Positions 55,845-64,000 of a stretch of 64,000 nt of DNA are shown here, one piece after another. Below the pieces are notes generated by a model, which worked only from the letters and a program-made list of their open reading frames with translations, ran no database searches and was not told the DNA's origin. Source of the DNA: an uncultured Massilia sp. (GTDB lineage: Bacteria > Pseudomonadota > Gammaproteobacteria > Burkholderiales > Burkholderiaceae_D); NCBI RefSeq assembly GCF_913773735.1, contig NZ_CAJYEB010000037.1:186001-250000 (forward strand), given 5' to 3'. Position numbers and translations under genes: made by a program. Every line of letters starts with the position of its first letter. Position 1 is the stretch's first letter.

Positions 55845-56333
55845 TTAGCGGTACTTGGCATCGGCTTCGCGCGCGGCGGCGATGTCGTTCTCGTAGCGGT
55901 CGCCCACGGCCAGCAGCATTTCCTTGGTGTAGTACAAGTCGCCGCGTTTCTCGCCGTGGTATTCCAGCACCTGGGTCTCGACGATCGAGTCGACCGGGCA
56001 GGACTCTTCGCAGAAACCGCAGAAGATGCACTTGGTCAGGTCGATGTCGTAGCGCGTCGTGCGGCGGGTGCCGTCGTCGCGCTGCGCCGATTCGATCGTG
56101 ATGGCCATGGCCGGGCAGACCGCTTCGCACAGCTTGCAGGCGATGCAGCGCTCTTCGCCGTTGGGGTAGCGGCGCAGCGCATGCAGGCCGCGGAAGCGCG
56201 GCGAGATGGGGGTCTTTTCTTCCGGGTACTGGACCGTGATCTTGCGCGAGAACGCGTAGCGCCCGGTCAGGGCCAGCCCCTTCAGCAGCTCGGTCAGCAT
56301 CAGGCTGCCGAGAATCTCTTTTACTCGAGTCAT
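55845..56333 (-). CDS. nuoI: NADH-quinone oxidoreductase subunit I (two [4Fe-4S] clusters)
   Basis: A 162-residue ferredoxin-like subunit bearing clusters N6a and N6b: CIACKLCEAVCP and CIFCGFCEESCP. It relays electrons from NuoG toward N2 in NuoB. The ATG at 56333 gives the family-length protein MTRVKEILGSLML; the longer frame overlaps nuoH. nuoH ends 13 bases upstream. Confidence 0.97.
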   Translation of the reverse strand: MTRVKEILGSLMLTELLKGLALTGRYAFSRKITVQYPEEKTPISPRFRGLHALRRYPNGEERCIACKLCEAVCPAMAITIESAQRDDGTRRTTRYDIDLTKCIFCGFCEESCPVDSIVETQVLEYHGEKRGDLYYTKEMLLAVGDRYENDIAAAREADAKYR

Positions 56334-56346
56334 TTTTTGTGCTTCC

Positions 56347-57432
56347 TTACTTCCAGATGTTCCACGGCGATTGCATCCAGCCTGCAACCAGCACGAGCCA
56401 GATCAGGGTCAGCGGGATGAACACTTTCCAGCCCAGGCGCATGATCTGGTCGTAGCGGTAGCGCGGCCAGCTGCCACGGACCCAGACGAACAGCGAGACG
56501 ACCAGGAAGGTCTTCAGGAACAGCCAGAAGAAGCCGCCGAAGCCGCCGCCGATGTCGAGGAAGCTGAACGGCGCGGACCAGCCGCCCAGGAACATGATCG
56601 ATGCCAGCACGCCGACCAGGATCATGTTGGCGTACTCGGCCAGCATGAACATGGCGTAGGACATGCCCGAGTATTCGACCATGTGGCCGGCCACGATCTC
56701 GGATTCGCCTTCCACCACGTCGAACGGGTGGCGGTTGCACTCGGCCAGGCCGGAGGTGATGTAGATGACGAACAGCGGCAGCAGCGGCAGCCAGTTCCAC
56801 GACAGGATGTTCACGCCGTGCTCGGCGAACATGCCGCGGGTCTGGCCGGCGACGATGTCCGAGAAGTTCAGGCTGCCCGACACCATCAGCACGACGACCA
56901 TCACGAAGCCCATCGGGATCTCGTACGAAATCATCTGGGCCGAGGCGCGCATCGCGCCCATGAACGAGTACTTCGAGTTGGCGGACCAGCCGGCGATGAT
57001 GATGCCGTACACTTCCATCGAGGTGATCGCCAGCAGCAGCAGCAGGCCGGCGTTGACGTTCGCCAGCGCCACTTCCGGGCCGAACGGCACGACCGACCAG
57101 GCGGCCAGCGCCGGCATGATGGTCATCAGGGGGCCGATGACGAACAGGCTCGGGGTGGCCTTGGCCGGCACCACGATTTCCTTCAGCAGCAGCTTCAGGG
57201 CGTCGGCGATCGGCTGCAGCAGGCCCATCGGGCCCACGCGGTTCGGACCCACGCGGATGTGGATCCAGCCGATCAGCTTGCGCTCCCACAGCACCAGGTA
57301 GGCCACCAGGCCCATCAGCGGCAGCAGCACGCAGACGATCTTCAGCAGCGTCCACGCCACCGGCCACACGGTCGGGCCGAGCAGGTTGGCGCCGCCGGCG
57401 TTCAGGTTGTTGATCAGATCAGGCACCGACAT
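56347..57432 (-). CDS. nuoH: NADH-quinone oxidoreductase subunit H
   Basis: A 361-residue, eight-helix membrane subunit that forms much of the quinone-binding cavity. Conserved stretches: ERKLIGWIHIRVGPNRVGP and the charged loop ECNRHPFDVVEGESEIVAGHMVEYSG. It starts within the nuoG stop (TAATG, one shared base), implying translational coupling. Confidence 0.97.
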   Translation of the reverse strand: MSVPDLINNLNAGGANLLGPTVWPVAWTLLKIVCVLLPLMGLVAYLVLWERKLIGWIHIRVGPNRVGPMGLLQPIADALKLLLKEIVVPAKATPSLFVIGPLMTIMPALAAWSVVPFGPEVALANVNAGLLLLLAITSMEVYGIIIAGWSANSKYSFMGAMRASAQMISYEIPMGFVMVVVLMVSGSLNFSDIVAGQTRGMFAEHGVNILSWNWLPLLPLFVIYITSGLAECNRHPFDVVEGESEIVAGHMVEYSGMSYAMFMLAEYANMILVGVLASIMFLGGWSAPFSFLDIGGGFGGFFWLFLKTFLVVSLFVWVRGSWPRYRYDQIMRLGWKVFIPLTLIWLVLVAGWMQSPWNIWK

Positions 57433-59774
57433 TATTGGCCCTCCCCTGCTTTAGTGACATTGATGGGACCAAACATGTCGCCCAGGACCGACGTCAGCTC
57501 GTGGGCCGCGGCCACGCGCACGACGTTCGCCGGCAGGCGGGTGTCGACGTTGGCTGCCAGCACGACGCTGCCCGCGCCCTGCGCGACCTTGACCAGGTCG
57601 CCGGTGTTCACGCCCAGCTGTTCGGCCAGTTGCGCCGAGATGGTCGCCAGCGGCGCCTGGGCGTCGGCCGTGCGCAGCAGCGGTTCGGAACGGCGCGCGA
57701 TGGCGTCGGCGAAATAGATCGGCACGTCGGCCAGGCGCTCCAGCTGCTGGCCGTCGCCGTAGGCGGCGGCGGTCGGGGCCAGTTTGGCCACGTTGTTCAG
57801 CTTGGCGGACAGGTCGGTGTTGCCCTTGCCCAGCGCTTCGTCGCGGATCGATTCCGAGTTCTCGTAGTCGAAGCCCGACAGGCCCAGCAGGTTGCCCAGC
57901 ACGCGCAGCACCTTCCAGGCCGGACGGGTCTCGCCCAGCGGCTTGACGGTGCCGTTGAAGCTCTGCGCGCGGCCTTCGCAGTTGACGAAGGTGCCGGCGG
58001 TCTCGCTGAACGGCGAGATCGGCAGCAGCACGTCGGCGTAGTCCATGCCGTGCTTGAACGCGGACATCGCGACGACCATCTCGGCGCCCTGCAGCGCCTT
58101 GACGGCCTGCTGCGGGTTGGCGGCGTCCAGTTGCGGCTCGGCGTTCAGCAGCACGTAGGCTTTCTTCGGCTCGGCGAACAGCGCCGCGGCATGCTTCGAG
58201 GTCGCATTGACCAGGTAGCCGCCGACGGTGTTGGCGGCTTCGACGAAGTAGCCGAATTTGGCGTCGGTCTGCTCGGCGATCCACTGGGCGACGGCGTGCA
58301 GCTTCGATGCCTGCGGGTGGTTCGCGGCGGCATTGCCCAGCAGGACGGCGCCCGGCAGGTCGGCGGCGTTGTCGACGACCAGCGTCGCGGCGATGGCCTT
58401 GGCGACGTCGCCCGCTTCGATCGCGTCGAAACCGGCGGGTGCGGCGATGCCCTTGGCGGCGGCGACGGCGACGGCGATTTCCGACAGCGCGGCCAGCCAG
58501 TCGCTCGGGGCGGCGATCAGGCGGTTGGCGGTCGGGATCAGGTTGTCGTCGGCGGAACCGTGGACGATCGACAGCCTGGCGCCCGACTTGACGGCGGCGC
58601 GCAGGCGCAGCGCGGCCAGCGGGTGGTCCTTGCGCAGGAACGAGCCGACCACCAGCACGCGCTGCAGGTTGGTCAGTTCGGCGATCGGCATGCCCAGCGA
58701 CGGGACGACCTGGCCGTCCAGCGCGAAGTCGGCCTGGCGCAGGCGGAAATCGACGTGCTCGATGCCGAAGCCGCGCATGGCCTTCTGCAGCAGGTACAGC
58801 TCTTCCACCGTCGAGTGGGCGGTGCCGATGGCGGCGATGCTGTCGGCGCCGTGCTCGTGACGGATGTTGCGCAGGCCGTGGGCGACGTACTCCAGGGCGG
58901 TCTGCCAGTCGGTCTCGACCCACTTGTTGTCCTGCTTGACCATCGGGACGGTCAGGCGCGAGGCATTGTCCAGCGCCTCGTACGAGAAGCGGTCCTTGTC
59001 CGACAGCCAGCATTCGTTGACGTGCTCGTTTTCCAGCGGCAGCACGCGCATGACCTTGCCGCCCTTGACCTGGACGATCAGGTTCGAACCGAGCGAGTCG
59101 TGCGGCGACACCGAGCGGCGGCGCTGCAGTTCCCACGGACGGGCCGAGTAGCGGAACGGCTTGGACGTCAGCGCGCCGACCGGGCACAGGTCGATCATGT
59201 TGCCCGACACTTCGGAGTCGACGGTCTTGCCGACGAAGGTGGTGATCTCCGAGTGCTCGCCGCGGCCGACCATGCCGAATTCCATCACGCCGGCCACTTC
59301 CTGGCCGAAGCGCACGCAGCGGGTGCACTGGATGCAGCGCGACATCTCTTCCATCGAGATCAGCGGACCGGCTTCCTTCGGCGCCACGACGCGCTTCTCT
59401 TCCTGGTAGCGCGAGCCGCTCTTGCCGTAGCCGACCGCGAGGTCCTGCAGCTGGCATTCGCCGCCCTGGTCGCAGATCGGGCAATCCAGCGGGTGGTTAA
59501 TCAAGAGGAATTCCATCACCGACTTCTGCGCGTGCACCGCCTTGTCGCTGTGGGTGCGCACGATCATGCCCGGCGAGACCGGGGTGGCGCAGGCCGGCAG
59601 CGGCTTCGGTGCCTTCTCGACTTCCACGAGGCACATGCGGCAGTTGGCCGCAATCGACAGCTTCTTGTGGTAGCAGAAATGCGGGATGTAGGTTCCCAGT
59701 TTGTTTGCGGCGTCCATCACCATCGAACCCGGTGGGACTTCGACTTTCTTGCCGTCTAATTCGATTTCAACCAT
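57432..59774 (-). CDS. nuoG: NADH-quinone oxidoreductase subunit G
   Basis: A 780-residue large peripheral-arm subunit. The N-terminal [2Fe-2S] ferredoxin domain contains cysteines in PHFCYHKKLSIAANCRMC and ACATPV. Then come the His/Cys motif HPLDCPICDQGGECQLQ and the [4Fe-4S] segment CIQCTRCVRFGQEVAG. A molybdopterin-oxidoreductase-like domain without cofactor follows. It passes electrons from NuoE/F toward NuoI. nuoF ends 20 bases upstream; nuoH overlaps by one base. Confidence 0.97.
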   Translation of the reverse strand: MVEIELDGKKVEVPPGSMVMDAANKLGTYIPHFCYHKKLSIAANCRMCLVEVEKAPKPLPACATPVSPGMIVRTHSDKAVHAQKSVMEFLLINHPLDCPICDQGGECQLQDLAVGYGKSGSRYQEEKRVVAPKEAGPLISMEEMSRCIQCTRCVRFGQEVAGVMEFGMVGRGEHSEITTFVGKTVDSEVSGNMIDLCPVGALTSKPFRYSARPWELQRRRSVSPHDSLGSNLIVQVKGGKVMRVLPLENEHVNECWLSDKDRFSYEALDNASRLTVPMVKQDNKWVETDWQTALEYVAHGLRNIRHEHGADSIAAIGTAHSTVEELYLLQKAMRGFGIEHVDFRLRQADFALDGQVVPSLGMPIAELTNLQRVLVVGSFLRKDHPLAALRLRAAVKSGARLSIVHGSADDNLIPTANRLIAAPSDWLAALSEIAVAVAAAKGIAAPAGFDAIEAGDVAKAIAATLVVDNAADLPGAVLLGNAAANHPQASKLHAVAQWIAEQTDAKFGYFVEAANTVGGYLVNATSKHAAALFAEPKKAYVLLNAEPQLDAANPQQAVKALQGAEMVVAMSAFKHGMDYADVLLPISPFSETAGTFVNCEGRAQSFNGTVKPLGETRPAWKVLRVLGNLLGLSGFDYENSESIRDEALGKGNTDLSAKLNNVAKLAPTAAAYGDGQQLERLADVPIYFADAIARRSEPLLRTADAQAPLATISAQLAEQLGVNTGDLVKVAQGAGSVVLAANVDTRLPANVVRVAAAHELTSVLGDMFGPINVTKAGEGQ

Positions 59775-59794
59775 TTGATCTTTGCCTGACCTGG

Positions 59795-61090
59795 TTAGAG
59801 GTAAGTCGGCACCAAGCAGTGCTTGTGCTCGATGTGATATTCAAACTCCTCGCGGAAGTTGCGGATCATGCCTTCGACCGGCATCGCGGCGGCGTCGCCC
59901 AGGGCGCAGATGGTGCGGCCCTTGATGTTGCCTGCGATATTGTTCAGCATGTCCATGTCTTCCGGACGGCCCTGGCCGTTCTCGATGCGGTGCACCATGC
60001 GGTACAGCCAGCCGGTGCCTTCGCGGCACGGCGTGCACTGGCCGCACGATTCCTCGTAGTAGAAGTACGACAGGCGCAGCAGCGACTTGACCATGCAGCG
60101 GGTCTCGTCCATGACGATCACGGCGCCCGAGCCCAGCATCGAACCGGCCTTGGCGATCGAGTCGTAGTCCAGGTCGGTGTCCATCATGACCTCGCCGCGC
60201 ACGACCGGCGCCGACGAACCGCCCGGGATCACGGCCTTGATCTTCTTGCCGCCGCGCATGCCGCCGGCCAGCTCCATCAGCTTGGCGAACGGGGTGCCCA
60301 GCGGGACTTCGTAGTTGCCCGGACGCTCGACGTCGCCCGAGATCGAGAAGATCTTGGTGCCGCCGTTGTTCGGCTTGCCCAGCGCCATGTATTCGGCGGC
60401 GCCCATGTTCAGGATGAACGGAACGGCCGCGAAGGTCTCGGTGTTGTTGATCGTGGTCGGCTTGCCGTACAGGCCGAACGAGGCCGGGAACGGCGGCTTG
60501 AAGCGCGGCTGGCCCTTCTTGCCTTCGAGCGACTCCAGCAGCGCGGTTTCCTCGCCGCAGATGTAGGCGCCGTAGCCGTGGTGGGCGTGCAGCTGGAACG
60601 AGAAGTTCGAGCCCATGATCTTGTCGCCCAGGAAGCCGGCGGCGCGCGCCTCTTCCAGCGCTTCCTCGAAGCGCAGGTAGTCCTGGAAGATTTCGCCGTG
60701 GATGTAGTTGTAGCCCACGGTGATGCCCATCGCGAACGCGCCGATGGCCATGCCTTCGATCAGCGCATGCGGGTTGTAGCGGATGATGTCGCGGTCCTTG
60801 AACGTGCCCGGCTCGCCTTCGTCGGTATTGCAGACGAGGTATTTCTGGCCCGGGAACTGGCGCGGCATGAAGCTCCACTTCAGGCCGGTCGGGAAACCGG
60901 CGCCGCCGCGGCCGCGCAGGCCGGAGGTCTTCAGGTCGGCGATGATGGTTTCCGGCGTGATCCCCTCTTCCAGGATGCGGCGCAGCGCCGAATAGCCGCC
61001 GCGCTTGACGTAGTCGGCCAGGCGCCAGTTGTCGCCGTTCAGGTCCTTCAGGATCAGCGGATTGATGTGACGGTCGTGCAGGCTGGTCAT
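59795..61090 (-). CDS. nuoF: NADH-quinone oxidoreductase subunit F (NADH/FMN site)
   Basis: A 431-residue NADH-oxidising subunit. The NADH/FMN motifs are GLRGRGGAGFPTGLKW, NTDEGEPGTFKDR and GAYICGEETALLESLEGK. The N3 [4Fe-4S] cluster is bound by ESCGQCTPCREG and the later cysteine in GRTICALGD. The ATG at 61090 (MTSLHDRHINP) overlaps the nuoE stop (ATGA); the longer frame is a shadow of nuoE. Confidence 0.97.
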   Translation of the reverse strand: MTSLHDRHINPLILKDLNGDNWRLADYVKRGGYSALRRILEEGITPETIIADLKTSGLRGRGGAGFPTGLKWSFMPRQFPGQKYLVCNTDEGEPGTFKDRDIIRYNPHALIEGMAIGAFAMGITVGYNYIHGEIFQDYLRFEEALEEARAAGFLGDKIMGSNFSFQLHAHHGYGAYICGEETALLESLEGKKGQPRFKPPFPASFGLYGKPTTINNTETFAAVPFILNMGAAEYMALGKPNNGGTKIFSISGDVERPGNYEVPLGTPFAKLMELAGGMRGGKKIKAVIPGGSSAPVVRGEVMMDTDLDYDSIAKAGSMLGSGAVIVMDETRCMVKSLLRLSYFYYEESCGQCTPCREGTGWLYRMVHRIENGQGRPEDMDMLNNIAGNIKGRTICALGDAAAMPVEGMIRNFREEFEYHIEHKHCLVPTYL

Positions 61091-61563
61091 TTGTTCAGTT
61101 CCTCCAGCAGGGCGTCGATCTTCTCGTCCGACATGAACGAGCACATGCGGTGGTTGTTCACCAGCATGACGGGTGCGTCGCCGCAGGCGCCCATGCATTC
61201 GCCCTCGACCAGCGTGAACTGGCCATCCTCGGTGGTTTCGCGGTAGTCGATGCCCAGGGCATCCTTGATGCGCTGGCCGGCGCGCTCGCCGCCCGACAGG
61301 GCGCACGGCAGGTTGGTGCACACGGTGATCTTGTGCTTGCCGACCGGCTTGATGTTGTACATATTGTAGAAGGTGGCCACTTCCTGGACGGCGATGGCGG
61401 GAATGCCGATGTAGTCGGCGACTTCCTGCATCGTTTCCGGCGACAGCCATCCCTTTTCGACCTGCGCATGGGCCAGCGCGGCCATCACGGCCGACTGGCG
61501 CTGGTCGGCCGGGTACTTGGCCAGTTCGCGGTCGATTTTTTTATAGCACTGCTCAGATAACAT
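61087..61563 (-). CDS. nuoE: NADH-quinone oxidoreductase subunit E ([2Fe-2S])
   Basis: A 158-residue thioredoxin-like subunit carrying cluster N1a, with cysteines in CTNLPCALSGGE and GECMGACGDAPVMLVN. It pairs with NuoF. It lies 18 bases downstream of nuoD and overlaps nuoF by four bases. Confidence 0.97.
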   Translation of the reverse strand: MLSEQCYKKIDRELAKYPADQRQSAVMAALAHAQVEKGWLSPETMQEVADYIGIPAIAVQEVATFYNMYNIKPVGKHKITVCTNLPCALSGGERAGQRIKDALGIDYRETTEDGQFTLVEGECMGACGDAPVMLVNNHRMCSFMSDEKIDALLEELNK

Positions 61564-61581
61564 GATATCTCTCTGCCTTTC

Positions 61582-62835
61582 TTACCGGTCGATCGAGCCG
61601 AACACGATGTCCTGCGTGCCGATGATGGTGACGGCGTCGGCGATCATGTGGCCGCGCGCCATTTCGTCCAGGCTCTGCAGGTGGGTGTAGTCCGGGGTGC
61701 GGATCTTCAGGCGATACGGCTTGTTGGCGCCGTCCGACACGATGTAGATGCCGAACTCGCCCTTCGGGTGCTCGACCGCCGCATAGGCCTCGCCCGGCGG
61801 GACGTGGAAGCCTTCGGTGAACAGCTTGAAGTGGTGGATCAGCGATTCCATATTGGTCTTCATGTCCACGCGCGACGGCGGGGCGACCTTGTTATTGCTG
61901 GTCATGACCGGGCCCGGGTTCGCGCGCAGCCAGGTGATGCACTGCTTGATGATGCGGTTGGCCTGGCGCAGCTCTTCCACGCGGACCAGGTAGCGGTCGT
62001 AGGAGTCGCCGTTGGTGCCGACCGGGATGTCGAAGTCGAGCTGGTCGTAGACCGCGTACGGCTGCTTCTTGCGCAGGTCCCAGGCGACGCCCGAGCCGCG
62101 CAGCATCGCGCCCGAGAAGCCCATCGCCATCGCGTCTTCCGGCGAGACGACGCCGATGCCGACCGTGCGCTGTTTCCAGATGCGGTTGTCGGTCAGCAGG
62201 GTCTCGTACTCGTCGACGTAGCCGTCGAAGCGTTGGGTGAAGGACTCGATGAAGTCGAGCACCGAACCCTGGCGGGTCTCGTTCAGCTCGTCCACCGCGC
62301 GCTGGCTGCGCATCAGGGACGGCTTGTGCTGCGGCATGCGGTCCGGCAGGTCGCGGTACACGCCGCCCGGGCGGTAGTAGGCCGCGTGCATGCGCGCGCC
62401 CGAGACGGCCTCGTAGACGTCGAACAGGTCTTCGCGGTCGCGGAACGCGTACAGGAACGGGCCCATGGCGCCGATGTCCAGCGCGTGCGCGCCCAGCCAC
62501 ATCAGGTGGTTCAGGATGCGGGTGATCTCGTCGAACATCACGCGGATGTACTGCGCGCGCACCGGCACGTCCACGCCCAGCAGCTTCTCGATGGCCAGCA
62601 CGTAGCCGTGCTCGTTGCACATCATCGAGACGTAGTCGAGGCGGTCCATGTACGGCACGGACTGCAGGTAGGTGCGGGTTTCCGCCAGCTTCTCGGTGCC
62701 GCGGTGCAGCAGGCCGATGTGGGGGTCGGCGCGCTGGATCACTTCGCCGTCCAGCTCCAGCACCAGGCGCAGCACGCCGTGCGCCGCCGGGTGCTGCGGA
62801 CCGAAGTTCAGGGTGTAATTCTTAAGCTCTGCCAT
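61582..62835 (-). CDS. nuoD: NADH-quinone oxidoreductase subunit D
   Basis: A 417-residue subunit derived from [NiFe]-hydrogenase large subunits; it forms the quinone-headgroup pocket with NuoB and NuoH. Motifs: NFGPQHPAAHGVLRLVLELDGE, HRGTEKLAE, YLQSVPYMDRLDYVSMMCNEH, and the C-terminal IIGTQDIVFGSIDR. The start overlaps the nuoC stop by one base (TAATG). NuoC and NuoD are separate, unlike the fused E. coli protein. Confidence 0.97.
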   Translation of the reverse strand: MAELKNYTLNFGPQHPAAHGVLRLVLELDGEVIQRADPHIGLLHRGTEKLAETRTYLQSVPYMDRLDYVSMMCNEHGYVLAIEKLLGVDVPVRAQYIRVMFDEITRILNHLMWLGAHALDIGAMGPFLYAFRDREDLFDVYEAVSGARMHAAYYRPGGVYRDLPDRMPQHKPSLMRSQRAVDELNETRQGSVLDFIESFTQRFDGYVDEYETLLTDNRIWKQRTVGIGVVSPEDAMAMGFSGAMLRGSGVAWDLRKKQPYAVYDQLDFDIPVGTNGDSYDRYLVRVEELRQANRIIKQCITWLRANPGPVMTSNNKVAPPSRVDMKTNMESLIHHFKLFTEGFHVPPGEAYAAVEHPKGEFGIYIVSDGANKPYRLKIRTPDYTHLQSLDEMARGHMIADAVTIIGTQDIVFGSIDR

Positions 62836-63428
62836 TATTTCATCCCGTAGGTTTCTTCGCGGATCACGCGCGGAATGTTCTCGCGCGGTTCGATCGTGAC
62901 CGGTTGGTAGATCACGCGCTTCTGTTCGGGGTCGTAGCGCATCTCGACGTAGCCCGAGATCGGGAAGTCCTTGCGGAACGGATGGCCGATGAAGCCATAG
63001 TCGGTGAGGATGCGGCGCAGGTCGCCGTGGCCTTCGAACAGGATGCCGAACAGGTCGAACGCTTCGCGCTCCGGCCAGTTCGAGGAACGCCAGATGCCGG
63101 TGACCGAGTCGACCATGGGCATGTCGTCGTCCGGGCAGAACACGCGCACGCGCACGCGCCAGTTGTGCGTGATCGACAGCAGCTGCGAGACGACCGCGAA
63201 ACGCAGGCCATCCCAGGTGCCTTCGCCGTAGGACTGGTAGTCCACGCCGCACAGGTCGATCAGTTCTTCGAAACGGAGCTGCGGGTCGTCGCGCAGGGTC
63301 TTCATCGCCGCCAGGTAGTCGGCGGCCTTGACCACCACGGTCACTTCGCCGAGCGCCGAGGTAATGGCTGCGCGCTCGCCCAGCGCATTCTTCAGGGCGA
63401 GTTCGAGGGCTTCGAGTTTTGTCGTCAT
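62835..63428 (-). CDS. nuoC: NADH-quinone oxidoreductase subunit C
   Basis: A 197-residue subunit of the connecting module. The family core is WPEREAFDLFGILFEGHGDLRRILTDYGFIGHPFRKDFP. The start at 63428 lies 18 bases after the nuoB stop. Confidence 0.97.
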   Translation of the reverse strand: MTTKLEALELALKNALGERAAITSALGEVTVVVKAADYLAAMKTLRDDPQLRFEELIDLCGVDYQSYGEGTWDGLRFAVVSQLLSITHNWRVRVRVFCPDDDMPMVDSVTGIWRSSNWPEREAFDLFGILFEGHGDLRRILTDYGFIGHPFRKDFPISGYVEMRYDPEQKRVIYQPVTIEPRENIPRVIREETYGMK

Positions 63429-63446
63429 TGTGGGAACCAGCTTGGA

Positions 63447-63923
63447 TTAACGCGCGATCGTGTTGGTGCGCTTGATCTTGTTCTGCAGTTGGATGATGCC
63501 GTACAACAGGGCCTCGGCCGTCGGCGGGCAGCCCGGCACGTAGACGTCGACCGGGACGATGCGGTCGCAGCCGCGCACCACCGAGTACGAGTAGTGGTAG
63601 TAGCCGCCGCCGTTGGCGCACGAGCCCATGGAGATGACCCAGCGCGGCTCGGCCATCTGGTCGTAGACCTTGCGCAGCGCCGGCGCCATCTTGTTGCACA
63701 GGGTGCCGGCCACGATCATCACGTCGGACTGGCGCGGCGACGGGCGGAACACGACGCCGAAGCGGTCGAGGTCATAACGGGCGGCGCCCGCATGCATCAT
63801 CTCGACCGCGCAGCAAGCCAGGCCGAACGTCATCGGCCACATCGAGCCGGTGCGCGCCCAGTTGATCAGCTTGTCGGCTGTGGTGGTAACAAAACCTTCG
63901 TTTAAAACGCCTTCAATAGCCAT
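63447..63923 (-). CDS. nuoB: NADH-quinone oxidoreductase subunit B (cluster N2)
   Basis: A 158-residue subunit bearing the N2 [4Fe-4S] cluster, with the tandem cysteines in FGLACCAVEMMH, plus MGSCANGGGYYHYSYSVVRGCD and VPGCPPTAEALLYG. It donates electrons to quinone. The start lies three bases after the nuoA stop. Confidence 0.97.
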   Translation of the reverse strand: MAIEGVLNEGFVTTTADKLINWARTGSMWPMTFGLACCAVEMMHAGAARYDLDRFGVVFRPSPRQSDVMIVAGTLCNKMAPALRKVYDQMAEPRWVISMGSCANGGGYYHYSYSVVRGCDRIVPVDVYVPGCPPTAEALLYGIIQLQNKIKRTNTIAR

Positions 63924-63926
63924 GGC

Positions 63927-64000
63927 TTATTCCCAATCAAGGGCACCTTTCTTCCAGATGTACCAGAAACCGACGACGAATTCGGCGATGAAGACCATCA
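63927..64000 (-). CDS. nuoA: NADH-quinone oxidoreductase subunit A, C-terminal end only
   Basis: Only the last 23 residues are in the window: VFIAEFVVGFWYIWKKGALDWE, the end of the third membrane helix and the typical K-G-A-L-D/E-W tail of NuoA. It is the first gene of the nuo operon, immediately before nuoB. The promoter lies outside the window. Confidence 0.93.
   Translation of the reverse strand, partial: MVFIAEFVVGFWYIWKKGALDWE

Overview
The window is a GC-rich (about two-thirds G+C) chromosome segment, most likely from a betaproteobacterium of the Oxalobacteraceae (Massilia/Janthinobacterium-like). This placement is inferred from the style of the complex I operon with a DUF2818 gene after nuoN, a polyhydroxyalkanoate phasin, the abundance of sensor kinases, and overall protein resemblance. 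No rRNA, tRNA, CRISPR array, prophage or intact insertion sequence was seen.

Layout. Positions 1-8187 (minus strand) hold a four-gene RND efflux operon: adaptor, two MdtB/MdtC-like pumps and an outer-membrane lipoprotein cut by the window edge. ATGA overlaps join the last three genes, and an inverted pair of REP-like palindromes follows the adaptor. Next come sppA with a sodium:solute symporter, a small secreted protein, and an NYN/OST-HTH RNA-metabolism protein (8.4-14.2 kb). Small conserved genes (DUF1810, DUF3820, pirin) follow to 15.9 kb.

From 16.0 to 31.8 kb the region is dominated by signalling: a lone receiver protein, a PAS-GGDEF-EAL protein with an altered EAL metal site, a dCache sensor kinase, a membrane kinase, a two-kinase/two-receiver hybrid, and a LytS/LytTR pair. 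ribA and a protease/FHA gene pair lie among them. A TetR regulator and an SDR oxidoreductase follow, sharing a recognisable inverted-repeat operator. A LEA-like repeat lipoprotein and a phasin come next.

At 34.6-40.9 kb lie two of the more unusual items. One is a protein made only of the N-terminal part of a Tn7-type TnsB transposase. The other is a cluster encoding a Tat-exported flavin amine oxidase, a periplasmic cytochrome c, an exported RidA imine deaminase and a TonB-dependent receptor. I read the cluster as a candidate periplasmic amine-oxidation module. A potassium-channel-like protein with a C-terminal zinc ribbon, an FMN reductase, a TerB-like protein, two LysR regulators, a phytanoyl-CoA-dioxygenase-like enzyme and a Gdx/SugE exporter fill 40.9-46.1 kb.

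Positions 46.2-64.0 kb (all minus) carry housekeeping genes: ispF-ispD, a secreted HExxH protein, an ADP-ribose pyrophosphatase-type Nudix hydrolase, DUF2818, and the NADH dehydrogenase operon nuoN back to nuoA. The operon is complete except for the 5' part of nuoA. Many nuo genes are translationally coupled by ATGA or TAATG overlaps.
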